This document shows, piece after piece, positions 30,697 through 38,890 of a stretch of DNA of 43,222 bases; within the stretch, counting starts at the first letter, position 1, and each line of letters starts with the position of its first letter. The notes under the pieces were generated by a model. It did no database searches. It was not told where the DNA came from and was given only the letters and a program-made list of their open reading frames with translations. The position numbers and the translations under genes were made by a program. This DNA is from Polyangiaceae bacterium (lineage in GTDB: Bacteria > Myxococcota_A > Polyangia > Nannocystales > Nannocystaceae): the NCBI GenBank assembly GCA_026989935.1, contig JALSIN010000419.1:1-43222 (forward strand), read 5' to 3'.

Positions 30697-32082
30697 ATGA
30701 TGCCCCCCCTTTCTCCACAATCGCTGGCGAGCATCGACCCCAGCACCGGCGACGTGCTCGCCACGTACGAGCCCGACGACGCCGCGACCGTCGAGGCTGC
30801 ACTTTCCCGTAGCCGGGCGGCCTACGCACGGTGGCACCGTACGCCCCTCGAAGCGCGCGCCGCCGTCCTGCGCGCCGCGGCTGATCGGCTCGACGCGCAG
30901 CGCAACGACCTCGCCGCCCTCGCCACCGCCGAGATGGGCAAGCGCCCGGTCGAGGCCCGCGCCGAGGTCGAAAAGTGCGCCTGGGTCCTACGACACTACG
31001 CCGACCATGCGGCCGTCTACCTGGCCGACCGGCCCGTGGCCACGGAGGCACGGCGCAGCTTCGTCTCGTTTCGCCCGATCGGCGCCGTGCTCGCCGTCAT
31101 GCCGTGGAACTTCCCATTTTGGCAGGTGTTCCGCTGCGTCGCGCCAGCGCTGGCCGCCGGGAACGTCTGCGTGCTCAAGCACGCCTCGAACGTCACGGGG
31201 TGCGCCAGGGCCATCGGGGCCGTGTTCGACGCCGTCGCCCCGGAGGGGGTCTTCGAAGTCCTCACCCTGCCGTCGTCACGGCTCGCCCCCGTGATCGAAG
31301 ACCCGCGGATCGCCGGCGTGGCCCTGACCGGATCCACCCCGGCCGGCCGCGCCGTGGCCGCCGCCGCGGGCCGCGCCCTCAAGAAGATCGTCCTCGAACT
31401 CGGCGGCTCGGACCCCTACGTCGTGCTCGCCGACGCGGACCTGGACCGCGCCGTGGACGTGTGCCTGCGCGCGCGCTTCCAGAACTGCGGCCAGAGTTGC
31501 ATCGCCGCCAAGCGTTTCGTCGTGGTGGACGAGATCGCCGACGCCTTCGTCGAACGCCTCGTGGCACGGATGTGCGCCCTGCGGGTGGGGCCGCCCGCCG
31601 ACCCCGACACCGACCTCGGGCCGATGGCCCGGACCGACCTGCGCGACGCGCTGCACGACCAGGTCGTGCGCTCGGTCGAGGCGGGCGCCACCTTGCGACT
31701 TGGGGGCGAAGTCCCGCGCGGCCCCGGTGCCTTCTACCCGCCGACCTTGCTCGACGGCGTCCGGCCGGGGATGCCCGCCCACGACGAGGAGCTGTTCGGT
31801 CCGGTCGCCGTGGTCGAGCGCGCCGAAGGCGAGGCCGAGGCCCTCACCCTGGCCAACGCCACCGAGTTCGGGCTGGGCGCGGCCGTGTTCAGCCGCGAAC
31901 TCGACCGCGCGACCCGGATCGCCCGCGACGAACTCGAGGCGGGGGCGTGCTTCGTCAACGACATGGTGCGATCGGACCCGAGGCTCCCGTTCGGGGGGAT
32001 CCGCGCCTCCGGGTACGGCCGCGAACTCGGCGCGTTCGGGATCCTGGAGTTCGTCAACATCAAGACGGTGGTCGTGGCATAG
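30697..32082 (+). CDS. Aldehyde dehydrogenase, succinate-semialdehyde dehydrogenase-like
   Basis: A 461-residue NAD(P)-dependent aldehyde dehydrogenase. Blocks in order are AVMPWNFPFWQVFRCVAPALAAGN (cofactor/entry), VALTGSTPAGRAVAAAAG (nucleotide binding), LKKIVLELGGSDPYVVL with the general-base glutamate, FQNCGQSCIAAKRFVV with the catalytic cysteine, and the closing LPFGGIRASGYGRELGAFGILEFVN. The short length and NCGQSCIAAKR favour the Sad/GabD-like group that oxidises succinate semialdehyde to succinate, but other short-chain aldehydes are possible. The start is ATG 30697 or 30700 (MMPPLSPQ); the track start 30409 lies inside the previous gene. No transaminase gene is nearby. Confidence 0.88.
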   Translation: MMPPLSPQSLASIDPSTGDVLATYEPDDAATVEAALSRSRAAYARWHRTPLEARAAVLRAAADRLDAQRNDLAALATAEMGKRPVEARAEVEKCAWVLRHYADHAAVYLADRPVATEARRSFVSFRPIGAVLAVMPWNFPFWQVFRCVAPALAAGNVCVLKHASNVTGCARAIGAVFDAVAPEGVFEVLTLPSSRLAPVIEDPRIAGVALTGSTPAGRAVAAAAGRALKKIVLELGGSDPYVVLADADLDRAVDVCLRARFQNCGQSCIAAKRFVVVDEIADAFVERLVARMCALRVGPPADPDTDLGPMARTDLRDALHDQVVRSVEAGATLRLGGEVPRGPGAFYPPTLLDGVRPGMPAHDEELFGPVAVVERAEGEAEALTLANATEFGLGAAVFSRELDRATRIARDELEAGACFVNDMVRSDPRLPFGGIRASGYGRELGAFGILEFVNIKTVVVA

Positions 32083-32255
32083 GCCGACCTCACCGCCGCT
32101 GTCCGGCCAAGCAGTCCGGCCGGATCGATCGCCTGGCCACCGGCCCGCAGCGTGCGCGCCTCCCGCCACGCGCTTGGAAGGCCGCCCGTGACGGGCCGGG
32201 CCGAATCCTTTTCGATCGCGCGGCAGCCGGGCCCCGCACGGCGGCGTTGGGGGGC

Positions 32256-32325
32256 GGCCGGCCCGGGCCGGACCAAACCAAACCGGACCGGACCGGACCG
32301 AACCGGACCGACCGGCCGGCCCGCG
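32256..32325 (+). repeat. ACCGG/ACCAA-type short tandem repeat in an intergenic region
   Basis: Bases 32270-32313 consist of about nine near-perfect 5-base units (GGACC, AACCA, AACCG variants), flanked on both sides by GGCCGGCCC. It sits in the 298-base gap between the aldehyde dehydrogenase and the MptE-like gene. The rest of that gap (32083-32255, 32326-32380) shows only a small GCCCGT-G-ACGGGC dyad and no gene. Confidence 0.6.
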
Positions 32326-32380
32326 GTCGGGGTTCGACCTTTCCGGCCGGACGCACCCGCGACACGATCGCATCGGCCCC

Positions 32381-33670
32381 ATGCCCCCCACGTTCTCGAA
32401 CGCCCCGCCCTCCGACATGCCGCCCGTGGACGTCGTCGTATGGGGCCTGGGCACCGGCCGGCACCTGCGCCGCCTGGTTCGCGAGGGGCTGCGCGTGCGC
32501 GTGCTGGCGCTCGACCTTGCGGAGCCCGCCGGTGACGCGATCGCCGCCCGCCTGGCGGCACGTCCGGAGGTGCTCCACGCCTGGCGCAGGCGCCGACTGG
32601 AGATCGTGACCGGCCCCCCCGCGAAGCTCGCGACGGCTTTTTCGGCCTGCCAGGGTGCGCGCGTGTACGTGCACGCGCCGGCCCTCGACGACGCACGCCC
32701 CGAGGCCGCCGCCCTGGCCCGGGGGATCGAGCGCGTGCACGAGGCGCGTCTCTCCGCGCGGGGGCAGGTTGTACGCCTCCGGTCGAACCTGCGACACAAC
32801 CTGCCGCACATCGCGGCCGCCCACGGCATCGACCACCTTCGTGGCCGCGCGGCGGGCGGAGCCATCCTCGTCGTGGCCGCCGGGCCCTCCCTCGACCGCT
32901 TCCTGCCCGTGCTGGCACAGGCGGCACGACACCACCCCACGATCGTGGTGGACACGGCGCTGCCCGTGCTCTCGGCGGCGAAGATCCCCGTCGATCTCGC
33001 CGTGAGCGTCGATCCCCACCCCACCACCGAAGACCACTTCGCCACGGTCGCACCGTCCTTCCCCCTCGCGTTCTTCCCGTACGTGTGGCCGCGCGTCCCG
33101 GCCAGCTTCCCGCCGGGGTTCGTGGCCTTCCCAGACGGCGACCGCTTCCTCGACGCTTGCGCGAAGGACCTCGGTCTACCCGTGGTGGCCGCCGGGGGCA
33201 CCGTCCTGCTGTTCGCGTTGCAGATCGCGGCCGCATGCGAACCGGACCTCGTCGTGCTGGTGGGCGCGGACCTCGCGGTGCCTGGGGGCCGGACGCACGC
33301 CCGCGGTTGCGCTCATGCCCGCGCGGCCGAGGAGGCGTTGCTGAAGACCCGGCGTTCCGACGGCGTGCCCGTACCGACGACCCGGGCCTTGCGCCGGTTC
33401 CAGGACGTGGTCGAGCGACACATCCGCACCGCCCGCCCGACGCACCTCGCGCTCGACGGGGGCGGAGCGGCCCTGGCGGGCGCCGTGATGACCGACCCGC
33501 ACGGCGCCCTGGCCGTCCTCGACCGGTGCCGGAGGGACACGCAGTCCCCGCGTTCGACGTTCCAGCCACCCCCACCACGCCCTGCGTTTGAACGCGCGGC
33601 GCGGCTCGCACGCCTCCGGGCACGCCTCGCCGAATTTGACACGCCGGCCGACCGGGCCAATGATCGGTAG
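32381..33670 (+). CDS. MptE-like/Maf (DUF115) domain protein
   Basis: A 429-residue cytoplasmic protein of the 6-hydroxymethylpterin pyrophosphokinase MptE-like family, which includes the Maf proteins that transfer nonulosonic acids such as pseudaminic or legionaminic acid to flagellin. The core motif GAILVVAAGPSLDRFLPVL is at about residue 160, preceded by SNLRHNLPHIA. VDLAVSVDPHP, VVAAGGTVLLFALQIAAACEPDLVVLVGADLAVPGG and THARGCA follow. The N-terminal Rossmann-like segment begins VDVVVWGLGTGRHLRRLV. No flagellar gene is in the window, so the target may be another surface protein or glycan. ATG 32381 is used; ATG 32417 is possible. The next gene starts within 5 bases of the stop. Confidence 0.82.
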   Translation: MPPTFSNAPPSDMPPVDVVVWGLGTGRHLRRLVREGLRVRVLALDLAEPAGDAIAARLAARPEVLHAWRRRRLEIVTGPPAKLATAFSACQGARVYVHAPALDDARPEAAALARGIERVHEARLSARGQVVRLRSNLRHNLPHIAAAHGIDHLRGRAAGGAILVVAAGPSLDRFLPVLAQAARHHPTIVVDTALPVLSAAKIPVDLAVSVDPHPTTEDHFATVAPSFPLAFFPYVWPRVPASFPPGFVAFPDGDRFLDACAKDLGLPVVAAGGTVLLFALQIAAACEPDLVVLVGADLAVPGGRTHARGCAHARAAEEALLKTRRSDGVPVPTTRALRRFQDVVERHIRTARPTHLALDGGGAALAGAVMTDPHGALAVLDRCRRDTQSPRSTFQPPPPRPAFERAARLARLRARLAEFDTPADRANDR

Positions 33671-33674
33671 CAGG

Positions 33675-35306
33675 ATGTCGCGTTCTCGGCCGCACGCGCC
33701 ACGCAGCGCAAATCGCGCAGCATGGTTCGCCGGCCTCGCCTCGGTGGGGCTCTTGTGGGCGGCCTACGGTGGCTGCGCGGCGCGCCCCGTTCCGGACGCA
33801 ATCCCGCCACCCGCACCCGACACCCTGGGTCCGAGCGCGCCGACCGCCGGGCGCGAGACGGGTGCGCCCGGCACCGAGCACGCCCGACCGACCACGCTCA
33901 TCCGGACCCCGGCCTCCCAGGCGGCGCACCGTTCGGCACAGCGCGCGCTGTTGCCCGATGACGACCTGCTCGACCCACCGAGTGCGGCGGGCTCGCTGCC
34001 GGCCGATCCGGCGGCCATCGCCCCTGCCGCCGACGTGCTCGCCCACCTGCCCGGTAGCTCGGGCCACGGGGACGAGTCGGCCGCCCCGCCCGCCGTGGAC
34101 GGCAACCGCCTCGGCACCTTCGTGCCTCTCGACGGAGCTCCGGCGCCCGAGGCCCTTGGTCGGTTCTACGACGCGCTCGACGCCCTCGCCCGCGGCGAAG
34201 ACCCGGACGGCAAGGTGCGCGTGCTGGTCTACGGCGCGAGCCACACCGAAGCGGACATCTATCCGCACTATCTGCGGGTGTACCTGCAGCACCGGTTCGG
34301 GGACGGTGGCCACGGCTACATCCACGCGGCCCGCCCCAAGCCCTGGTACCGTCACGTGTCGATGCGCGTGTCGTCCACGCGCCACTGGCTTGCCGAACAC
34401 GCCCAGCGCACCCGCGGCCGGCAGGACGGGTTGTTCGGCCTTTCGGGGCTCAGCACCGCGAGCCGCAAGCGGCGGGCCCACACGACGATCGCCCACGCCG
34501 CCGGCTCGGTCGCTTCCCACTACGAGGTCTATTTCCTGGCGCAGCCCGGCGGCGGCGCGTTCGACCTGTTCGTCGATGGTGCCCGCGCGGCGAAGGTGAA
34601 CACGAAGGCCCCCTCGGTGGACGCGGGCGTCCATGTCTTCGACGTGCCCGAAGGGCGCCACACCCTCGAGATCCGCCCACGTGGCGACGGCGAGGTGCGG
34701 CTTTTGGGCGTCGTGGCCGAGCGGGACCGCCCGGGGGTGGTCGTGGACACCCTCGGCATCGGGGGCACGCGCGCGGCGAACCTGCTGTCCTGGGACCAGG
34801 CCCTGTGGTCAGCCTACGTGGCCCGGCGCGACCCCGCCCTGGTCGTACTCGCCTACGGCACGAACGAGGCGACGGACGAGGACCAACCAATCGAGGCCTA
34901 CGCGCGGGACCTCGACGCGGTGCTCGAGCGCATTGCGGCCGCGGCTCCCCACGCAAGCTGCGTCCTGATGGGCCCCGGAGACTTTCCCATCGTTGGCGAT
35001 GACGGTCGTGTGGCCCCACGACCCCGCCTTCTCCAGATCGTCGAGGTCCAGCGCGAGGCGGCGGCGCGTCACGGCTGCGCCTTCTGGGACATGCTGGCCT
35101 ACATGGGTGGGCCGGGAAGCATGGCCACGTGGGTCTCCGCCTCGCCACCGATGGCCCGCAGCGACTACATCCACCTGACGAGGCGCGGGTACGCGAAAAT
35201 CGGCATGGGTTTCGTGGATGCCCTCTTTTCACCCTACGACGCGACCCGGCCACCCCACGAATCGGCCGGCGGTGAGGCCGTGGCCGCCCACGTGACGGCA
35301 CGCTAG
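33675..35306 (+). CDS. Exported SGNH/GDSL hydrolase or acyl-esterase
   Basis: A 543-residue exported protein: the N terminus (AAWFAGLASVGLLWAAYGGC) is a signal peptide with a poor lipobox at C34. A Pro/Ala-rich linker of about 110 residues follows. The SGNH fold starts at VRVLVYGASHTEADIYPHYL, where S189 replaces the GDS serine. VDTLGIGGTRAANLL is the glycine block, VVLAYGTNEATD the Asn block, and SDYIHLTRRGYAKIG the catalytic Asp/His. Between the first two lies a carbohydrate-binding-like beta insertion (YEVYFLAQPGGGAFDLFVDG). This architecture matches peptidoglycan or polysaccharide O-acetyl esterases/transferases. The start is ATG 33675 or 33660. It is tightly linked to the MptE-like gene upstream and the methyltransferase downstream. 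Confidence 0.8.
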   Translation: MSRSRPHAPRSANRAAWFAGLASVGLLWAAYGGCAARPVPDAIPPPAPDTLGPSAPTAGRETGAPGTEHARPTTLIRTPASQAAHRSAQRALLPDDDLLDPPSAAGSLPADPAAIAPAADVLAHLPGSSGHGDESAAPPAVDGNRLGTFVPLDGAPAPEALGRFYDALDALARGEDPDGKVRVLVYGASHTEADIYPHYLRVYLQHRFGDGGHGYIHAARPKPWYRHVSMRVSSTRHWLAEHAQRTRGRQDGLFGLSGLSTASRKRRAHTTIAHAAGSVASHYEVYFLAQPGGGAFDLFVDGARAAKVNTKAPSVDAGVHVFDVPEGRHTLEIRPRGDGEVRLLGVVAERDRPGVVVDTLGIGGTRAANLLSWDQALWSAYVARRDPALVVLAYGTNEATDEDQPIEAYARDLDAVLERIAAAAPHASCVLMGPGDFPIVGDDGRVAPRPRLLQIVEVQREAAARHGCAFWDMLAYMGGPGSMATWVSASPPMARSDYIHLTRRGYAKIGMGFVDALFSPYDATRPPHESAGGEAVAAHVTAR

Positions 35307-35309
35307 CCT
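35304..35309 (+). promoter_or_regulatory. TAGCCT hexamer that doubles as a stop codon
   Basis: The TAG stop of the SGNH gene is the first half of TAGCCT, located 7 bases before ATG 35317. It may be a real -10 element or a coincidence of the tight spacing. Confidence 0.3.
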
Positions 35310-35316
35310 CGCTCCG

Positions 35317-36192
35317 ATGCTCCGCCTCCTCCGTCGCTTCGCCGCGCGTGCGGCCGTTCTGATCGGCATCGGCGGCACGATGGGCTGTACGCGACCGGCG
35401 TCGGTGCCCCCCACCACACCGGATTCCGCCGCTGCGCGATCCCATCGTCGCGCACCCGCGGCCCAACCGTCCATGCGGACCGACCTCGCCGGTCCGACCG
35501 CCCCTGCGCCCCCCTCCCACGCGACGATCGGCACGGTCCCGCCCCCGACGATCCCCGACGACGAGCCGAGCGTGCGCCCCGGGGTCAACGAGCGCTACCG
35601 CAAGGGCCCCGTGGATCGTTTCGTCGAGCGCTTCGAGGGGCCCAACCGCGAGGTTGCCGTCCACAGGGACGAGATCGTCGCCGCACTGGCAATCGATCCC
35701 GGTGCCGTCGTGGCCGACGTGGGCGCCGGAACGGGTCTTTTCACCTTCGACCTCGCCGAAGCCGTGGGGCCGTCGGGGCACGTCTACGCCGTCGATATCA
35801 CCCCTTCCTTCCTCGACCTGCTGCGCCGCCGCGCCAGCGAGCGCGGTGCCTCGAACGTCACCGTCGTGCAGGCCGACCCGAAGAACGCCCACCTCGAACC
35901 GAACACGATCGACCTGGCCTTCTTGTGCGAGGTCTACCACCACCTCGAATATCCCCGCACGTACCTCGGATCGATCTACGAGGCCCTGCGGCCCGGTGGA
36001 CGCCTCGTCGTCGTGGACTTTCGCCGCGACCCGAACACCTCACCGGCGTGGGTGCTGTCCCACGTTCGCGCAGGGGAAGCCACCGTGATCGAGGAGATCA
36101 CGAGCGTCGGTTTTCGGTTCGAAGGCCGTACGCCGGGGCTTTCGCAAAACTACGTGCTACGGTTCCGAAAACCGTCCGAGCAACCCCTGTAA
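35317..36192 (+). CDS. Class I SAM-dependent methyltransferase with a lipoprotein signal peptide
   Basis: A 291-residue protein with an N-terminal signal and lipobox ([14 protein letters not shown], cysteine 24), a Pro/Ala/Thr linker of about 70 residues, and then a full class I methyltransferase fold. [23 protein letters not shown] is the SAM-binding glycine loop, [18 protein letters not shown] the acidic ribose-binding strand, and [16 protein letters not shown] with [16 protein letters not shown] the later motifs, of the Methyltransf_11/UbiE type. Export of a SAM enzyme is paradoxical because SAM is cytoplasmic. Either it acts at the inner membrane, or it starts at an internal codon such as ATG 35473 (MRTDLAG). 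It starts 10 bases after the SGNH gene. Confidence 0.82.
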   Translation: MLRLLRRFAARAAVLIGIGGTMGCTRPASVPPTTPDSAAARSHRRAPAAQPSMRTDLAGPTAPAPPSHATIGTVPPPTIPDDEPSVRPGVNERYRKGPVDRFVERFEGPNREVAVHRDEIVAALAIDPGAVVADVGAGTGLFTFDLAEAVGPSGHVYAVDITPSFLDLLRRRASERGASNVTVVQADPKNAHLEPNTIDLAFLCEVYHHLEYPRTYLGSIYEALRPGGRLVVVDFRRDPNTSPAWVLSHVRAGEATVIEEITSVGFRFEGRTPGLSQNYVLRFRKPSEQPL

Positions 36193-36253
36193 GGGCGCGG
36201 GATTCTTCACCAATTTCATCACCCCTGGGTTTGCGGAATCGCCCCCGGGCAAG

Positions 36254-36259
36254 TATGGT
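36254..36259 (+). promoter_or_regulatory. -10 hexamer TATGGT of gyrA
   Basis: TATGGT is 10 bases before ATG 36270. TTTGCG about 18 bases upstream is a possible -35 element. There is no Shine-Dalgarno sequence before the ATG. Confidence 0.5.
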
Positions 36260-36269
36260 CGCCTTCGCC

Positions 36270-38825
36270 ATGGCGGACCCGACCAAGCGCGTGCTCCCCA
36301 TCGAGGACGAGATGCGAAGCTCGTTTCTCGACTATGCGATGAGCGTCATCGTCTCGCGCGCGCTGCCCGACGCGCGCGACGGCCTCAAGCCCGTCCACCG
36401 GCGGATCCTCTACGCCATGCACCAGTTGCGCAACACCCATGCGCAGCCCTACAAGAAATCCGCACGCATCGTCGGCGACGTGATTGGCAAGTACCACCCA
36501 CATGGAGACTCGGCCGTCTACGACGCCCTCGTACGGCTGGCGCAGGACTTTTCGATGCGCTACCCGCTCGTAGACGGCCAGGGCAACTTCGGCAGTATCG
36601 ATGGCGACGCCCCCGCGGCCATGCGCTACACCGAGGTGCGCATGGCGAAGCTCGCATCGGAACTGTTGGCGGACATCGAAAAGGATACCGTCGATTTTTC
36701 GCCGAACTACGATGAAAAAGAACTCGAGCCGACGGTGCTCCCGACGCGGGTGCCGAACCTTCTTCTCAACGGCGCCGTCGGGATCGCGGTAGGCATGGCG
36801 ACGAACATCCCACCGCACAACCTGCGCGAGTTGATGGACGCCGCCATCGCCCTGGTGGACCAACCCGACCTCGAGGTGCGCGATCTACTCGACATCGTCA
36901 CCGGCCCGGACTTCCCCACGGGGGGGATCATCATGGGGCGCGCGGGCATCATGCAGGCCTACGCCACGGGCCGCGGCAGCATCACCGTGCGCGCCCGCTG
37001 CACCATCGAGGAGGACGAGAAGGGGCGTGAAGCCATCGTCATCACTCAGATCCCCTACCAGGTCAACAAGACCTCGCTCATCGAAAAGATTGCGGGCCTG
37101 GTGCGCGAAAAAAAGATCGAGGGCATTCGCGATATCCAGGACTACAGCGACCGCTCGGGGATGCGGATCTGGATCCAGGTCCACAAGGATGCGGCGGCCC
37201 AGATCGTCCTCAACCGGTTGTACAAGGCCACGGACCTGCAGACCACCTTTGGCGTCAACATGATCGCCATCGTCGATGGTCGGCCGCAGATGCTCGATCT
37301 CAAGCAGGCTCTCGACGTCTTCTTGCGGCACCGTCGCACGGTGGTCACACGCCGGTCGCGGTTCGAGTTGGACCGAGCCCTTGAGCGCCGGGAGATCGTC
37401 GAAGGCCTCGGCGTCGCCGTGGACGCCATCGATCGCGTCATCGAGATCATTCGGGGCGCAAAGGATCCCGACGAAGCCCGCGCGGCACTGTGTGCCGAGC
37501 CGTTTTCGGGGTTCGCCGCCTTCTTACACCGGTGCGGGCGGCCGGCCGAGGAGATCGAGCGCGCCCGCCGCGGCCCCTATCGCCTGTCGGAGCGCCAGGC
37601 TCGTGCGATCCTCGACATGCGCCTGCAACGCCTCACCGGTCTCGAGCGCGAGAAAATCGAAGAAGAGTACCGCACGCTGTGCGAGACCATCGTGCGCTTG
37701 CAGGACATCCTCGACAACGACGCGAGCCTGCTGCGGGTCATCCGGGAGGAACTCGAGGCCATCCGCGACGAGTACGGCGACGATCGCCGCACCGAAATCA
37801 GCGAGATCGCGGACGAGATCACCCCGATCGATCTGGTCCCCGACGATCCGATGGTGGTGATGCTCACGCGCAAGGGGTACGTCAAGCGGATCCCCACCGA
37901 CGAATACCGCGTGCAGCGACGCGGCGGGGTCGGTGTACGCGGCGGGCGGGGTCGCGACGACGAGGACTTCGTGACGACGCTGTTCGAGGCCGGCGCCCAC
38001 GCTTTCGTCCTGATGTTCACGAACACCGGCCGTGTGTTTCGCAAAAGGGTCTTCGAGTTGCCCAAGACCCGCCGCGACAGCCCGGGCCGGGCCCTCGTAA
38101 ACTTCCTGGCCCTGCGCGAGGGCGAGCACGTCATCGAGATGGTCCCCTACCGAGAGGAGGCCCTGTCCGACACGCAGTTCATCGTCACTGCGACGGCCCG
38201 CGGCACCGTCAAGCGTACGCCGCTCACAGAATACTCCAATATCCGAAGCACTGGCCTCATTGCACTGACCATCGACGAGAAAGATCACCTCATGGACGTG
38301 CGCCTAACGGGCGGATCGAGCGACCTGCTTCTTTCGAGCGCGCATGGAATGACGATCCGTTTCGACGAGAAAGAGGTGCGCCCCATGGGGAGGACCGCGC
38401 GAGGCGTACGCGGCATGGCCCTACGCGAGGGTGACGTGGTGATATCCATGAACGTGGTCGAGGACGACGAACAACTCGTCCTGTCGATCTCCGAACGGGG
38501 CTACGGCAAGCGTACGCCGGTGGCAGAGTACCGCCGCCAATCCCGCGCCGGCCTGGGCCTCAAGAACCTCAAGGTCAACGACCGCAACGGCCCCGTCGCG
38601 GCCACGCTCCTCGTTCGTCCAGGCGACCAGATCATCGTGGTCACGGACCGCGGCAAGACGATCCGCGTGCCGGCGGACGACGTCTCGATCCTCGGCCGAA
38701 ACACCCAGGGCGTACGGATCATCCGCATCCGGGACGACGAGCGGGTGGTGGCCGCCACGCGGGTGATCGAGGACACGGCGGCCGACGACGGCGAACCGGC
38801 CGAGATTCCCACCCCGGCTTCGTAG
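36270..38825 (+). CDS. gyrA: DNA gyrase subunit A
   Basis: An 851-residue gyrase A subunit, which breaks and rejoins DNA in the A2B2 complex to introduce negative supercoils. [33 protein letters not shown] opens the breakage-reunion domain. The active-site tyrosine is in [10 protein letters not shown]. The quinolone-resistance region reads [19 protein letters not shown] with Ser and Asp at the positions equivalent to E. coli 83 and 87, the usual susceptible form. The C-terminal beta-pinwheel carries [10 protein letters not shown], the GyrA box, which distinguishes it from ParC. Length and domain order are normal. ATG 36270 is chosen ([15 protein letters not shown]); the track start is much too early. 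The gene is convergent with the helicase; the 65 bases between them hold weak G+C-rich hairpins only. Confidence 0.97.
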   Translation: MADPTKRVLPIEDEMRSSFLDYAMSVIVSRALPDARDGLKPVHRRILYAMHQLRNTHAQPYKKSARIVGDVIGKYHPHGDSAVYDALVRLAQDFSMRYPLVDGQGNFGSIDGDAPAAMRYTEVRMAKLASELLADIEKDTVDFSPNYDEKELEPTVLPTRVPNLLLNGAVGIAVGMATNIPPHNLRELMDAAIALVDQPDLEVRDLLDIVTGPDFPTGGIIMGRAGIMQAYATGRGSITVRARCTIEEDEKGREAIVITQIPYQVNKTSLIEKIAGLVREKKIEGIRDIQDYSDRSGMRIWIQVHKDAAAQIVLNRLYKATDLQTTFGVNMIAIVDGRPQMLDLKQALDVFLRHRRTVVTRRSRFELDRALERREIVEGLGVAVDAIDRVIEIIRGAKDPDEARAALCAEPFSGFAAFLHRCGRPAEEIERARRGPYRLSERQARAILDMRLQRLTGLEREKIEEEYRTLCETIVRLQDILDNDASLLRVIREELEAIRDEYGDDRRTEISEIADEITPIDLVPDDPMVVMLTRKGYVKRIPTDEYRVQRRGGVGVRGGRGRDDEDFVTTLFEAGAHAFVLMFTNTGRVFRKRVFELPKTRRDSPGRALVNFLALREGEHVIEMVPYREEALSDTQFIVTATARGTVKRTPLTEYSNIRSTGLIALTIDEKDHLMDVRLTGGSSDLLLSSAHGMTIRFDEKEVRPMGRTARGVRGMALREGDVVISMNVVEDDEQLVLSISERGYGKRTPVAEYRRQSRAGLGLKNLKVNDRNGPVAATLLVRPGDQIIVVTDRGKTIRVPADDVSILGRNTQGVRIIRIRDDERVVAATRVIEDTAADDGEPAEIPTPAS

Positions 38826-38890
38826 GCTGCCGGGGGCGTTTCCGAAGGGGCTGCCTCCCCGGCGAAGGCCCCACCCCGGCCGCCGCCCGG

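Noticed and set aside
32270-32313. CRISPR-like array
   Set aside because: Units are 5 bases with no spacers; a simple tandem repeat.
31734-34661. 975-residue minus-strand ORF
   Set aside because: Antisense to the aldehyde dehydrogenase, MptE-like and SGNH genes; no domain, typical high-G+C artefact.
36520-36560. Quinolone-resistance substitution in gyrA
   Set aside because: The positions equivalent to Ser83 and Asp87 are Ser and Asp, the usual susceptible residues.
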